Origin: Bacillus sp. AFS015802
GTDB lineage: Bacteria; Bacillota; Bacilli; Bacillales; Bacillaceae_B
NCBI RefSeq assembly: GCF_002561455.1
Contig: NZ_NTUP01000015.1
Location: 65,578 to 119,813 of the forward strand
DNA length: 54,236 nt
Reading direction: 5' to 3'
Shown in pieces: positions 32,395-41,107 of this stretch. Positions within the stretch are counted from its first letter, which is position 1. Each line of letters opens with the position of its first letter. The position numbers and the translations under genes were made by a program. The notes under the pieces are model-generated. The model saw only the letters and a program-made list of their open reading frames with translations. It made no database searches and was not told the origin of the DNA.

Positions 32395-33069
32395 TTACTC
32401 AGAGGATTGAACCGTCCTGATTAGTCCTGGTAAATCAGACAGATCATCCACTATCGCATCAGCATGCTGTACATCGCTCCAATGAGGGTCCTTTTTCCAA
32501 ATGCCTTTCATCCCTACCCTTTGGGCACCGTACACATCATATTCAGGGTGGTCCCCGATAAAAATACACTCATGAGGCTCCAGGCGGAATCTTTTCATCG
32601 CCCGCATGAAGATTTCAGGATCGGGCTTTTTGACCCCTTCCCACTCAGAGACAAGGATTTCATGAAAATATGGTTGAATATCAAGAGCAAGGATGTTATC
32701 CATTTGAAAACGGCCAAAGCCGTTTGTGATCATCCCCAATTGGATTCCTGCCTCTTTTAATTCATCCAACATGTCAAGTAAATGAGGAAAAGGGACACAG
32801 CTGTGCTTAAATTGACTGATATAATCGTCAAGCAGCTCTTCCCAAGTCAGTTCAGGAATTGTAAACTCCTCAATAAGCTGCATATAAACCTTGTCTTTCC
32901 ACACATACCCCTTTTGATCTAATTCAATGAATCTGGATATGTATAAATCTTTCGGGATATGATGGAGCCATTTGTATAGTCGATCATATTGGGTTGTGAT
33001 GAATTCCCGAACAGACGCGTCCCTATTCAACAGCGTTCCATCCAGGTCGAATATGGCAGCTTTGATCAT
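32395..33069 (-). CDS. HAD-family hydrolase
   Basis: This 224-residue haloacid dehalogenase-like phosphatase has all four motifs: IFDLDGTLL (I, with the nucleophile Asp), MITNGFG (II), KKPDPEIF (III) and FIGDHPEYDV (IV). A helical cap lies between motifs I and II, as in the phosphoglycolate phosphatase/YjjG-like subgroup. The substrate is probably a small phosphorylated metabolite. The ATG follows GAAGGAAGAGGG. It lies 27 bases after the methyltransferase gene and is likely co-transcribed with it. Confidence 0.9.
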   Translation of the reverse strand: MIKAAIFDLDGTLLNRDASVREFITTQYDRLYKWLHHIPKDLYISRFIELDQKGYVWKDKVYMQLIEEFTIPELTWEELLDDYISQFKHSCVPFPHLLDMLDELKEAGIQLGMITNGFGRFQMDNILALDIQPYFHEILVSEWEGVKKPDPEIFMRAMKRFRLEPHECIFIGDHPEYDVYGAQRVGMKGIWKKDPHWSDVQHADAIVDDLSDLPGLIRTVQSSE

Positions 33070-33096
33070 TTAAATCCCTCTTCCTTCCTCAAGAAA

Positions 33097-33837
33097 TTAC
33101 ATTTTTCTAGTTTTTATAATCATTGTCGTGGGTAAATAACTCGCCTTATCAAAGCTATACCATCTATTGGAATGTCTCTCAACATCCTTTTCGGTTAAAC
33201 GAACCTCTTCAATGACCTGTTCAATCATGAAACCATTTTTCACCAGCATATTCAAATAGGTGCTGACTTTGAACTGTTGCATAATGGCAGGATACGTCCA
33301 CGCCTCGTGATCATAAGGTCCTTCTTTATGATAAGTTTGGTTGAGAATAAGATTTTCACCGGTTTGTTGAACCCGGTTATAGAATGGATGCTCCCAGCTG
33401 AAGACAAAGATACCTCCAGCTTTAAGGTATGAATACACATGTGCAAGCGTTTGATCCAGATCAGTGGTCCACCCCAGGGCGTAAATGGAATAGACAATGT
33501 CAAAATAGTTTTCTGGTATTCCAGGATTCTCTTCCATTGGGGCTTCAAATAAGGTGGCGTCATCGTTTGAAAGTAATTGTCGTGCAGCCTGGATTTGGCT
33601 ATGGGAAAGATCCAATCCCCAAATCTCCCTGGCTTGATTCTTTTTCATATATTTCAAGGAATGTCCGCTTCCACATCCAATGTCTAATACGTTTTTATCC
33701 CTTATACCCTCTAATAAATGTAATTCTTCTTCGGTTGGGGCAAGAGGACCGTACTCCGGCAGGGGATTTCTACCGTAGAATCGGGGTGCCGCCTCATCCC
33801 AGCTTTTTTTGTTTGTCAATAGTGATGTTTTGTTCAA
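33097..33837 (-). CDS. Class I SAM-dependent methyltransferase
   Basis: This 246-residue protein has the Rossmann methyltransferase motif LDIGCGSGHSLKY (motif I), then LDLSHSQIQ, and FDIVYSIYALGW for the later strand. The acceptor is unknown. The TTG start follows GGAGGA. It precedes the HAD gene by 27 bases. A short frame (33892-34041) lies upstream in the same direction. Confidence 0.9.
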   Translation of the reverse strand: MNKTSLLTNKKSWDEAAPRFYGRNPLPEYGPLAPTEEELHLLEGIRDKNVLDIGCGSGHSLKYMKKNQAREIWGLDLSHSQIQAARQLLSNDDATLFEAPMEENPGIPENYFDIVYSIYALGWTTDLDQTLAHVYSYLKAGGIFVFSWEHPFYNRVQQTGENLILNQTYHKEGPYDHEAWTYPAIMQQFKVSTYLNMLVKNGFMIEQVIEEVRLTEKDVERHSNRWYSFDKASYLPTTMIIKTRKM

Positions 33838-33891
33838 CTTTCCATCCTCCTCCTGGCATCGATCTGTTTATCAGCGATTTTTCACCGTATA

Positions 33892-34041
33892 TTAGCGGAA
33901 ATTCAAATATGACAGCGAATCCTCTTCTCCTTTCCTTAAGGAGGGCACTTTACAAATGGACTGCGCTAGCCAGTGAAAGGATTTTTTCGTACACACTGTT
34001 CCTTTGGATTTCCCCCACATTACATATGTAGAATCCATCAT
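33892..34041 (-). CDS. Candidate 49-residue basic small protein
   Basis: A frame of 49 codons starts with two adjacent ATGs, with GAGGTGG two and five bases upstream. The peptide is basic with several aromatic residues and two Cys (GKSKGTVCTKK, FHWLAQSICK). It lies 54 bases upstream of the methyltransferase gene in the same direction. Ribosome site and composition support translation, but no homology is known to me. Confidence 0.4.
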   Translation of the reverse strand: MMDSTYVMWGKSKGTVCTKKSFHWLAQSICKVPSLRKGEEDSLSYLNFR

Positions 34042-34134
34042 TTCCACCTCATCATAAAGGACTAGTCGATATATTCACTATCTTAACGCATTTTAGAATA
34101 TAATGGAAAGAGATAAATAGAAAGGGTGATACAT

Positions 34135-34317
34135 ATGGGATTAGAGATGAAGACAAACTGTCAGACATGTAATAGATTAGTGGCGGATCACGCATACATC
34201 TGTGTCCATGAGTGTACTTTTTGTGAAGAGTGTACTGCAAAATATGATTCTATCTGTCCGAATTGCAGTGGAGAGTTAGTGAGAAGACCAAAACCACCTA
34301 CAGGTATAGAACATTAA
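34135..34317 (+). CDS. DUF1272 Cys-rich protein
   Basis: This 60-residue protein matches the DUF1272 family: MGLEMKTNCQTC at its start, then CTFCEECTAKYDSICPNC with four Cys pairs able to bind zinc, and GELVRRPK at the end. Such zinc-ribbon proteins are widespread and uncharacterised. The ATG at 34135 follows AAAGGGTGA; an in-frame ATG 9 bases earlier overlaps that site. It is a single gene with a terminator. Confidence 0.88.
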   Translation: MGLEMKTNCQTCNRLVADHAYICVHECTFCEECTAKYDSICPNCSGELVRRPKPPTGIEH

Positions 34318-34331
34318 GAAGAATTACACGA

Positions 34332-34355
34332 AAAGGGGGGTACAACTCCCCCTTT
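34332..34355 (+). terminator. Terminator of the DUF1272 gene
   Basis: AAAGGGGG (34332-34339) pairs with CCCCCTTT (34348-34355) around an eight-base loop. Confidence 0.6.
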
Positions 34356-34379
34356 GTGAATAGAACAAAATGAAAAGGA

Positions 34380-34832
34380 CTAGTTAATATCACCCAGATA
34401 AATCTTAGAAGTTCTTTTGACAATATGTGATTCTATTTCTTTAGGATAGAATCTATACTCTTTCAGTTCATTCAATTCAACCCACTCCACCCCGACTTGA
34501 TGACTGTCGGGATTGGATGGCATCTGATGATTACTCCATTCATTGATCAGCGTACATGTAAAGTAAAACTCCATTTGGTGAACTTCAGAATCAAAAGCTG
34601 CATGTTCATGATTCCTACCGATATACTCCCTTACATGCAATAGTTCTCCTACCGCCACTTCACACCCTATCTCCTCGATGCATTCTCTTTTTAAGGTATC
34701 ATGAAGTGTTTCACCGTGTTCCTGACCTCCACCGGGAGATAAGTAAAAAAATCCTTCCCCATCTTTGTTTTTTGTCAGAAGTAATTTATTTTCTTTAATA
34801 ATGATGGCTTTCGCAGAGTTTCGTATTGGCAT
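34380..34832 (-). CDS. Nudix hydrolase
   Basis: This 150-residue protein carries a complete Nudix box, GGGQEHGETLHDTLKREC followed by IEEIG, at about residues 34-56. The box positions divalent metal for cleavage of nucleoside diphosphates linked to another group. It has a His-rich stretch (NHEHAAFDSEVHQ) between later strands. The substrate is not clear. It is convergent with the DUF1272 gene. The ATG is followed by PIRNSAKAI, with GAAGGGA upstream. Confidence 0.88.
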   Translation of the reverse strand: MPIRNSAKAIIIKENKLLLTKNKDGEGFFYLSPGGGQEHGETLHDTLKRECIEEIGCEVAVGELLHVREYIGRNHEHAAFDSEVHQMEFYFTCTLINEWSNHQMPSNPDSHQVGVEWVELNELKEYRFYPKEIESHIVKRTSKIYLGDIN

Positions 34833-35091
34833 CGGCTAATTTCCCTTCTATTTATCTTGCTTTCTCATATGTATAGAACATGCTGTTTATATGTATCTAC
34901 TAGATTCTTAGAATTCTCCTAGAATGACTAAAAATCCCCGCTCCTGGAAACGTAAAATGCTAAGCATGCACATAATACCTTTCAATACCGAATGTGAATA
35001 ATCCTGCTTATGCTTTAGATGGATGTGAGAATTCCATCTACTAATCTTTTTGAAATTCTAGGAATATCTACAATTCGAAAGGATGATTTCT

Positions 35092-36141
35092 TTGGTCAAT
35101 CGCACTTTTTTTGAAAAAACAGTCGCAAACCTTCGTGAAACCTTCCAGCTTCCAGGCATATCGGTGTGCCTGACAGATTCTTCAGGGGACGACTTTATTA
35201 CGGCCTCAGGGTTTCGGGAAATGAATCAAGGGACATTGTTAGATCCCTATGATCACCAGCGTGTAGGAAGCATTACAAAGGTACTCATCAGTACTTTGAT
35301 ATTAAAACTCCAAGAAGATGGCCTTCTCTCCCTTGAACAGTCTGTGGAATCCATCTTACCTGGCACCCTGAAGAATGGCAGCCTGATATCGGTCCGTCAA
35401 TTACTTCAGCATAGAAGTGGCTTGAAAGATTATTTATGGATGGATATTGCAGGTACTAAATGTATAGAGCATGCAGTTTCAAGCCTGCAGGATCTTTTTC
35501 CACCTCAAAGTCTTGTAAGGCTTATCTCCAACCACGATCTGGAATTCGAGCCCGGAACTAAATTTAAGTATTCCAATACTGGGTACATACTGCTGGGAAT
35601 GATTCTGGAAAAATGTACAGGAGAAAAGCTTGAACATATCGTCCATCACCGGATCATCCAGCCACTTCAACTGGAAAGGACATACTTTCCCGCTGCGAAT
35701 AGTGTAACCCCGCCTTTTGTAGCAGGGCATTCGAAGGCAACTCCTGACTTGACAGACATATCTGATGATATAACAGAAATAACGAACCTCAATGTGTCAA
35801 TCATGTGGACGGCAGGAGCTCTTATATCCAATACAGCAGAAATCCAAACGTTCATGAAGGCTCTTTTCAGCAGTACCCTTTTATCTCAGGAATCACTGGA
35901 ACAAATGCTGAATTTCCATGAAACTGATCATCCGAATCAATTCTATGGTTTGGGTTTGTACAGATATACGTTTGAAAGCGGTATGCAAGCATATGGGCAT
36001 CAGGGTGGGGTTCATGGGTATGAATCTGTGACACTTTATTTCCCGGATAAACAAATCTTTATGACGGTTATCGTGAATCAAATGCCAGTGGGAGTAGTAT
36101 CACTTGCCTATCAGCTTTTTAGAGAGGTTTTTAAAGAGTAA
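35092..36141 (+). CDS. Beta-lactamase-family serine hydrolase (class C/DD-peptidase-like)
   Basis: This protein of about 349 residues is a serine hydrolase of the AmpC/DD-carboxypeptidase family. The nucleophile motif SITK is at about residues 60-63, the YSN motif at 160-162, and HQGG (KTG equivalent) near 305. It has no signal peptide, so it is probably cytoplasmic; esterase or peptidase activity on a D-amino acid or ester is possible. The nearest ATG overlaps its own ribosome site, so the TTG nine bases later (AAAGGA, eight bases) is the better start. It is a single gene with a terminator. Confidence 0.85.
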   Translation: MVNRTFFEKTVANLRETFQLPGISVCLTDSSGDDFITASGFREMNQGTLLDPYDHQRVGSITKVLISTLILKLQEDGLLSLEQSVESILPGTLKNGSLISVRQLLQHRSGLKDYLWMDIAGTKCIEHAVSSLQDLFPPQSLVRLISNHDLEFEPGTKFKYSNTGYILLGMILEKCTGEKLEHIVHHRIIQPLQLERTYFPAANSVTPPFVAGHSKATPDLTDISDDITEITNLNVSIMWTAGALISNTAEIQTFMKALFSSTLLSQESLEQMLNFHETDHPNQFYGLGLYRYTFESGMQAYGHQGGVHGYESVTLYFPDKQIFMTVIVNQMPVGVVSLAYQLFREVFKE

Positions 36142-36165
36142 AACGCTTTGAATTGAGCGTTTTAC
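36138..36165 (+). terminator. Terminator of the serine hydrolase gene
   Basis: GTAAAACGCT (36138-36147) pairs perfectly with AGCGTTTTAC (36156-36165), followed by TTTCCCTTTT. Confidence 0.75.
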
Positions 36166-36346
36166 TTTCCCTTTTGTTGGGGATGGAGCGGGCATATGTC
36201 ACTTGACATTAAGTTAACATAATAATGTTATGATCTTCTTCCTTGCTCCTCTAAGAACGTGATTCCTTTCCACTTACTGAGTGACAGCATTGAAAACGTT
36301 CTAAACAAGGTTCATTTTCTTATAAAATAGACTAAATCACCTTGAC

Positions 36347-36634
36347 TTAGCCATTCTTCTTCTTTATTTGATCTCGAATCTTCTCTAATTCTTCAAGGGA
36401 TAGTGTGTTCAAAGAACCCTTAATCTCTTCTTCGATCTTCTTTTTGTTTTTCTTCCTATAGCTATCCCACCACTCCCGGAGGTCTTCCGTATTGGTCAGT
36501 AGATATTCAATGTCGATCTCTTCAATTTCATCATCTGATAAATAATAAAGGACGGCGGCTAACATTTGCTCGAGCTTTTGAACGTTTTCCTTTTCAATCA
36601 TTAAATCATCAGTGTTTTCTTTTTTCCCAGCCAT
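36347..36634 (-). CDS. Charged helical protein, unknown
   Basis: This 95-residue protein is acidic and basic throughout, mostly helical, with DDEIEEIDIEYLL and a C-terminal stretch of alternating Lys and Glu (KKNKKKIEEEI). It has no membrane segment. The ATG follows AAAGGAGG. It is a single gene. It could be an adaptor or RNA-associated protein, but no family is recognised. The 36166-36346 gap contains a possible TTGACA promoter (near 36203) with no evident gene. Confidence 0.65.
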   Translation of the reverse strand: MAGKKENTDDLMIEKENVQKLEQMLAAVLYYLSDDEIEEIDIEYLLTNTEDLREWWDSYRKKNKKKIEEEIKGSLNTLSLEELEKIRDQIKKKNG

Positions 36635-36893
36635 ATTAGGTCCTCCTTTATGTTGGATGGTCCTTTTAGTATTGACTATTGATGTGAGTTGTTAAACACC
36701 TTTTGTTTGCTTGACATTCATTTGAGTAAATATTTCTGTTCTTAATAGATAATTAAATATGATTACCATGAACAACTCCCGGTTTCTCCCATAAAAACAA
36801 GCCCTACCCTCCTTTGCCCATCTCTCCTTCTCTTTGTAAGGTTAAGTTACCCGGGAATTCAAAGAACGGCGCGCTGATCAGAAGGAACGATAG

Positions 36894-37382
36894 TTGGAGA
36901 ATTTCGAGGATCTTCATACGCAATATGACTTGATGATTCATAAAATCATTCATTCTTTACACATTTATAAAAACAAACCTGAGTATTATCAGACCGGACT
37001 CATCGCACTATGGGAGGCTCATCAAAAATTCGACCACGAAAAAGGAGCATTTCCTGCTTATGCTTTTTCATATGTACGAGGAAGAATACTCTCTCAATTG
37101 ACGAATGAAAATCGAAATGAAGAAAAAAGTATCTTTAAAGAGATGGAGTTTTTTGACATGATTGAGGATGAGCATGTAAATGAAGGGTTGGCAGAAGAAT
37201 TATTGTACAGTTATTGCGAAGACTTGACGGAGAATCAGAGAAAATGGGTGATGTATACTTGTCTCTATATGCTGACCGTCAGTGAAATCGCAGAGGTGGA
37301 GGATGTATCGATTTCCGCTGTGAAAAAGTGGCGGAAAGGAGCGAAGGATAAAGTGCAGCGAATGCTGGATATAAAAGGCTGA
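36894..37382 (+). CDS. Sigma-70 family sigma factor, no evident anti-sigma
   Basis: This 162-residue sigma factor of the small (ECF-like) type has region 2 at about 25-80 (YKNKPEYYQTGLIALWEAHQ, FDHEKGAFPAYAFSYVRGRI) and region 4 at about 115-160 (LTVSEIAEVEDVSISAVKKW). It has no region 1.1 or region 3. The start is a TTG seven bases after GAAGGA. No anti-sigma gene lies beside it, so control must be elsewhere or by expression. Its recognised promoters are unknown. Confidence 0.85.
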   Translation: MENFEDLHTQYDLMIHKIIHSLHIYKNKPEYYQTGLIALWEAHQKFDHEKGAFPAYAFSYVRGRILSQLTNENRNEEKSIFKEMEFFDMIEDEHVNEGLAEELLYSYCEDLTENQRKWVMYTCLYMLTVSEIAEVEDVSISAVKKWRKGAKDKVQRMLDIKG

Positions 37383-37440
37383 TTCACTCAAGCACTAGCT
37401 CAAGATAATGGAAGCTTTGGGTTTGGATTATAGAACAAAG

Positions 37441-37466
37441 AGGGCCAAATAACTGCACTTGGCCCT
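37441..37466. terminator. Bidirectional terminator
   Basis: AGGGCCAA (37441-37448) pairs perfectly with TTGGCCCT (37459-37466), followed by TTTC. It lies between convergent genes. Confidence 0.8.
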
Positions 37467-37478
37467 TTCAAAAAACTC

Positions 37479-37937
37479 TTAGGTAGATGTAACTTCTTTT
37501 ACTACGGCCATTTCTCTGCCGAATCTGTCACCATGATCGACAAATCCAAGACTTTCATATAAATGATGGGCTCCCTTATTATCGGGGTGATAACCTACTG
37601 CGATTCTAGTTATATCAAGACGTTTAATCATATGCGTTATCATCAGAACTGTTGCAGCTTTTCCAATTCCTTTTCCCTGATAGCTTTTATCCACCATGAT
37701 CCGGTAAACCCAATAAGCTTGCAGTTCTTCAGGTTCAGTGCTGAACATTAAGAATCCCACTATTTTTTCTTCGAAATATATGGCGAATGGTTTTAATGTC
37801 GCATCGAATTTTGATTGCGCGATTGATATCGCATTGGGCTCAATAAATTCCTTCTGGTCAGGAGTTAGTTCCAATTGACAGCACTCGTACCAATTTTCTG
37901 CGCTTAGTTCTTCGATTTTAACGTTGTTCGCTTTCAA
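37479..37937 (-). CDS. GNAT acetyltransferase, PaiA/BltD-like
   Basis: This 152-residue acetyltransferase has the acetyl-CoA binding motif KSYQGKGIGKAATVLM and the closing HHLYESLGF. Its length and pattern resemble spermine/spermidine acetyltransferases of Bacillus (BltD, PaiA), which use polyamines as acceptors. That acceptor is a guess here. It converges on the sigma factor gene and shares its terminator. Confidence 0.85.
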   Translation of the reverse strand: MKANNVKIEELSAENWYECCQLELTPDQKEFIEPNAISIAQSKFDATLKPFAIYFEEKIVGFLMFSTEPEELQAYWVYRIMVDKSYQGKGIGKAATVLMITHMIKRLDITRIAVGYHPDNKGAHHLYESLGFVDHGDRFGREMAVVKEVTST

Positions 37938-38077
37938 TTATTTTCCCCTTTCAATACGAGGTGCATTTTCATATAATTTTCAAACTGCACTCAAAACATT
38001 TAGTGAATAGTAATGTTAGATGCCCTTCCGATATTTAACACGTTCACGCGTAAAGGATCCTACACTCCTATACACCT

Positions 38078-38725
38078 CTACTCCTTCACCTTAAGTCCCA
38101 ATAAACTTGCAAACCCGATCGCCTGCTCAGGTGAGACTTCACACCCGTATAGATTTTCAACGGCCACATTTATGCGTGTAAATATGCATGTGCTAATGTC
38201 GATTCCTTTGAGATTGGTCTGAGTAAATTCGATCTCATTTAGATCGCATTGATCAAAGTTCACTTTCAGTAGTTCACAGTCAGAGTAGTTTGCATTTTGC
38301 AGGGTGGTTTGGCTAAATTCCACCTGCTTTAATCGCGCCTCAACAAAGTCACTCATGTTTGCCTGGCATTCCTTAAATTTCACATTGCCCAGGTTCGCTC
38401 CGGAGAAATTCACACCCATTAATTTGCACTCGTTGAAAGTGGCCCGATGTATGATGCCTTCTGTGAAAATTGCATTCGAGAGGTCGCAGTTTTCAAATAC
38501 AACATCTGTCATATCGATCCGTTGAAGGGATGCACCAGTAAATGAAATATTTTTAAACAACACTTTTGATAGTACGAGCTGATCAATTTTTTCATGGTCC
38601 AGTCTCGCATTTTCGATTATACAATTCGATAGGAACGGATCTTCTTCATAATAGACATCTTGAAAGTTGGCTGACTCTAAACGACCAGGGATTTTTGGTA
38701 TTTCCATCTTAAACCTATGCCCCAT
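38078..38725 (-). CDS. Pentapeptide repeat protein (Qnr-length)
   Basis: This 215-residue protein is built almost wholly of pentapeptide repeats (A(D/N)LXX-like), for example FTGASLQRIDMTDVVFENCD and GVNFSGANLGNVKF, forming a right-handed beta helix. The length is that of the Qnr proteins (about 215-220), and the ending FASLLGLKV resembles Qnr dimerisation ends. Qnr-like proteins shield gyrase from quinolones, but many chromosomal pentapeptide proteins have no tested role. The ATG follows AGAGGTG. Confidence 0.85.
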   Translation of the reverse strand: MGHRFKMEIPKIPGRLESANFQDVYYEEDPFLSNCIIENARLDHEKIDQLVLSKVLFKNISFTGASLQRIDMTDVVFENCDLSNAIFTEGIIHRATFNECKLMGVNFSGANLGNVKFKECQANMSDFVEARLKQVEFSQTTLQNANYSDCELLKVNFDQCDLNEIEFTQTNLKGIDISTCIFTRINVAVENLYGCEVSPEQAIGFASLLGLKVKE

Positions 38726-38917
38726 GATTACACCTCTACTATATTCATTCTGTATAATGAAACTATAGCATGTAGAAACTTGAATAGTAGTCTTGGATTT
38801 TTCTTATGTGTGTGTCTCGCGATGTTTATGATGTCGCTGGATTCTTATGAAAACATTTTACCTATATAATTCCTCGGGTTAATATAAGATAGAATAAGAA
38901 AATGGGAGGTGCTCTGC

Positions 38918-39424
38918 ATGACAGTAACAGAAACAAAACGCCTCAATATAAGGTGGTTAGAAGTAACGGATGCAGAATTTATCAAGAGATTATTGAATGA
39001 ACCAGGTTGGCTGAAATACATAGGTGATAAAGGAATTCGAACGATTGATGATGCAAAGGCTTATATCATAAATGGTCCCCGGGCCATGTATGAACGGGAA
39101 GGGTTTGGATTATTTTTGGTAGAGCGCAAAGATGATCATATTCCAATCGGTTTGTGCGGACTGATTAAGCGCCACGGTCTTAAGGACGTGGATATAGGCT
39201 TTGCGTTTCTATCTGACTATCAATCTCAAGGATATGCAAGTGAAGCGGCATGGGCTACTATGAAATTCGCTAAAGACATCGGCATCAAACGTCTGGTCGC
39301 GATTACCACTAAAGATAATGAATCATCCTCCAGACTGCTTGAAAAATTGGATTTGAAATTAGAAGGATACGTGACATTGCCGAATGATACCGAGGAACTG
39401 AAATTGTATGGAATGAAACTCTAA
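38918..39424 (+). CDS. GNAT acetyltransferase, RimJ/RimL-like
   Basis: This 168-residue acetyltransferase has the RimJ/RimL layout: TKRLNIRWLEVTDAEFIKRL at the start, acetyl-CoA binding SDYQSQGYASEAAWA, and DNESSSRLLEKLDL near the end. Substrate is not evident. The ATG follows GGGAGGTG at six bases; a GTG within that site is rejected. Single gene. Confidence 0.88.
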   Translation: MTVTETKRLNIRWLEVTDAEFIKRLLNEPGWLKYIGDKGIRTIDDAKAYIINGPRAMYEREGFGLFLVERKDDHIPIGLCGLIKRHGLKDVDIGFAFLSDYQSQGYASEAAWATMKFAKDIGIKRLVAITTKDNESSSRLLEKLDLKLEGYVTLPNDTEELKLYGMKL

Positions 39425-39503
39425 GCTGGAAGAAAACGCTCTTCAATCGAGAGACAGTGTTCTCACTTGCAGCCTTAGGGAACAAAAAAACTTTCTTTTA
39501 TTA

Positions 39504-39537
39504 AGAAGAGCTGGAATCTCGGATCTACAGCTCTTCT
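39504..39537 (+). terminator. Hairpin after the RimJ-like gene
   Basis: AGAAGAGCTG (39504-39513) pairs perfectly with CAGCTCTTCT (39528-39537). No T run follows, and it is 80 bases after the stop. Confidence 0.45.
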
Positions 39538-39618
39538 CTCCTTATCATGTATTTTAGAAATAGGTCTAACCCCTGCAAGAAACACCTAACCGAAACCAGA
39601 CAAGCGTTCAATACCATT

Positions 39619-40128
39619 CTAGTTAAATAATTTCTTCAATTCGCCCAATACAAAATTCTCCCGTATAACCCATCGGTTATTCTCATATTGGTCCTTCAAC
39701 TTTTCATTCCCTTCAATGGCTTCATCCAAGGTAACCCACCTTGGGGTCATCTCAAGTTCCGACTCATAATCCTCCAGTTGTTGTGGTACTCTTTCTGAGT
39801 CTATTAATTCACACTTGAAATAGTGGGAGGTCATTTCAAACAAGACATCCTCTTCAAACAGGTCCTTATACCTTTGTGTTACAATCCCCAGAGGCTCTTT
39901 CACTAAACAGTGTACAAAACCGGTTTCTTCAGCCACCTCACGAATCAGGGCATCTGATAAGGACTCACCTTCCTCTACTCCTCCTCCCGGAAATTTATAA
40001 TCCCCCCGGTTTGTATGCATAAGGAGAATGGTATGATTTTGAATGATGACCGCTTTGACGGCCGTTCTGTACTTCATTTTTAATTTTGTTAACTCATTCT
40101 TTGGTCTACCCAATACTGTTTCAAACAA
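39619..40128 (-). CDS. Nudix hydrolase
   Basis: This 169-residue Nudix protein carries the box GGGVEEGESLSDALIRE followed by VAEETG (about residues 47-69). An N-terminal extension of 20 residues precedes the domain. Substrate unknown. The TTG start follows GGAGGGG. It lies 25 bases after a small gene on the same strand and may form a two-gene operon with it. Confidence 0.85.
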   Translation of the reverse strand: MFETVLGRPKNELTKLKMKYRTAVKAVIIQNHTILLMHTNRGDYKFPGGGVEEGESLSDALIREVAEETGFVHCLVKEPLGIVTQRYKDLFEEDVLFEMTSHYFKCELIDSERVPQQLEDYESELEMTPRWVTLDEAIEGNEKLKDQYENNRWVIRENFVLGELKKLFN

Positions 40129-40153
40129 AGTCTCCCCTCCTTTCCCTTTAATA

Positions 40154-40558
40154 TTATTGAACTATCGATACTCCTACGACTTGATCCGAAAAGACTATCA
40201 TTTCATCCATTTCGATAATGGTGTCTGGGTTTCCAAGTGATCTGAGTCGAACGTTCTTTATATGTATAGGTCCTGTTACATTTGAGGCCATCATGTCTGG
40301 TGAAAGTTTATTGAGCTCTTCAGCAAATAAATCTAGGCCATATTCCAGAAATGTGTTCCTTTTTTCATCGCTATCAAAAAAATTGACTTGTCCCTCAATC
40401 ATGGCTGTTTGAGTCAGGATATGAATTGTACCCATTTTCTTAGAAAGGACTTCTTTTGGAATCAGTCCTTCTTCAAACTGTTGGTTTAAATCAGCAAGAT
40501 GTGTGATAATCGCTTTCTTATAATCCATCGCGATACTCATATTTTCCAGTTTTAACAT
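40154..40558 (-). CDS. Conserved protein, unknown
   Basis: This 134-residue protein has mixed helix and strand, with MDYKKAIITHLADLNQQFEEG near its start and GPIHIKNVRLRSLGNP later. No membrane helix or metal motif. The ATG at 40558 follows AAGGGGG; the longer frame upstream lacks a site. It lies 25 bases upstream of the Nudix gene on the same strand. No family is recognised. Confidence 0.6.
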   Translation of the reverse strand: MLKLENMSIAMDYKKAIITHLADLNQQFEEGLIPKEVLSKKMGTIHILTQTAMIEGQVNFFDSDEKRNTFLEYGLDLFAEELNKLSPDMMASNVTGPIHIKNVRLRSLGNPDTIIEMDEMIVFSDQVVGVSIVQ

Positions 40559-40803
40559 GGTTATCCCCCTTATAAAGTAGTCACATGATCTTTTCCATAT
40601 CAAAATCTCTCCACCTGCTTTTGTTCAATCAACCCAATTCCCACCCTGGCAGGAATGACCAAATATCATGAAGATTGTAAATAGTACATACACATATAAT
40701 TTCTATTCGACAAAATATTCCAATATCCTCCAAAGGAATGAACTTCCCATGGTTTTTTATTTATAAAAAAACGCTTTAGTCTTAAAATGACTAAGATTTA
40801 AAG

Positions 40804-40995
40804 TTAAGGATAACCTTTATACTTTGTAGCCCATTTAATCGACCCGATATTTTGTTGGATATGTTTCACTTGCTTCATTCCCACCATGGTTGAAAAAATC
40901 CCTTTTGTCATTATGACATCCAGCAAAGATTTTTGAGGGTTATCCTCCCTTTCAGACGCCTTTCCCAATTGGAAGGGAGCACTAGTAGTAGACAA
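40804..40995 (-). pseudogene. Degenerate gene remnant
   Basis: A short frame of 63 codons has no ribosome site and runs into a stop upstream, beyond which the same frame continues (LETLDEAAEE). Its end, GIFSTMVGMKQVKHIQQNI, resembles the C-terminus of aldo/keto reductases. It is best read as a decayed gene end; the assignment is weak. Confidence 0.3.
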
Positions 40996-41060
40996 TAATC
41001 CTCATTCTTCTGCAGCTTCGTCTAATGTTTCTAGCTGATTACATGATAGAATGAAGATAT

Positions 41061-41097
41061 AGAAAGCCCAAGATCAAATGAAGATCTTGGGCTTTCT
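41061..41097 (-). terminator. Terminator of the VOC gene
   Basis: AGAAAGCCCAAGATC (41061-41075) pairs perfectly with GATCTTGGGCTTTCT (41083-41097). Confidence 0.85.
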
Positions 41098-41107
41098 ATT
41101 ACGCATC

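Noticed and set aside
33429..34031. 200-codon plus-strand frame antisense to the methyltransferase
   Set aside because: It overlaps a well supported methyltransferase gene in the opposite direction, has no ribosome site and no recognisable domain; it is a shadow of the real gene.
36202..36230. TTGACA promoter with an AACATAATAATGTT-like dyad
   Set aside because: The -10 at the right distance is poor and no plus-strand gene follows within 600 bases.
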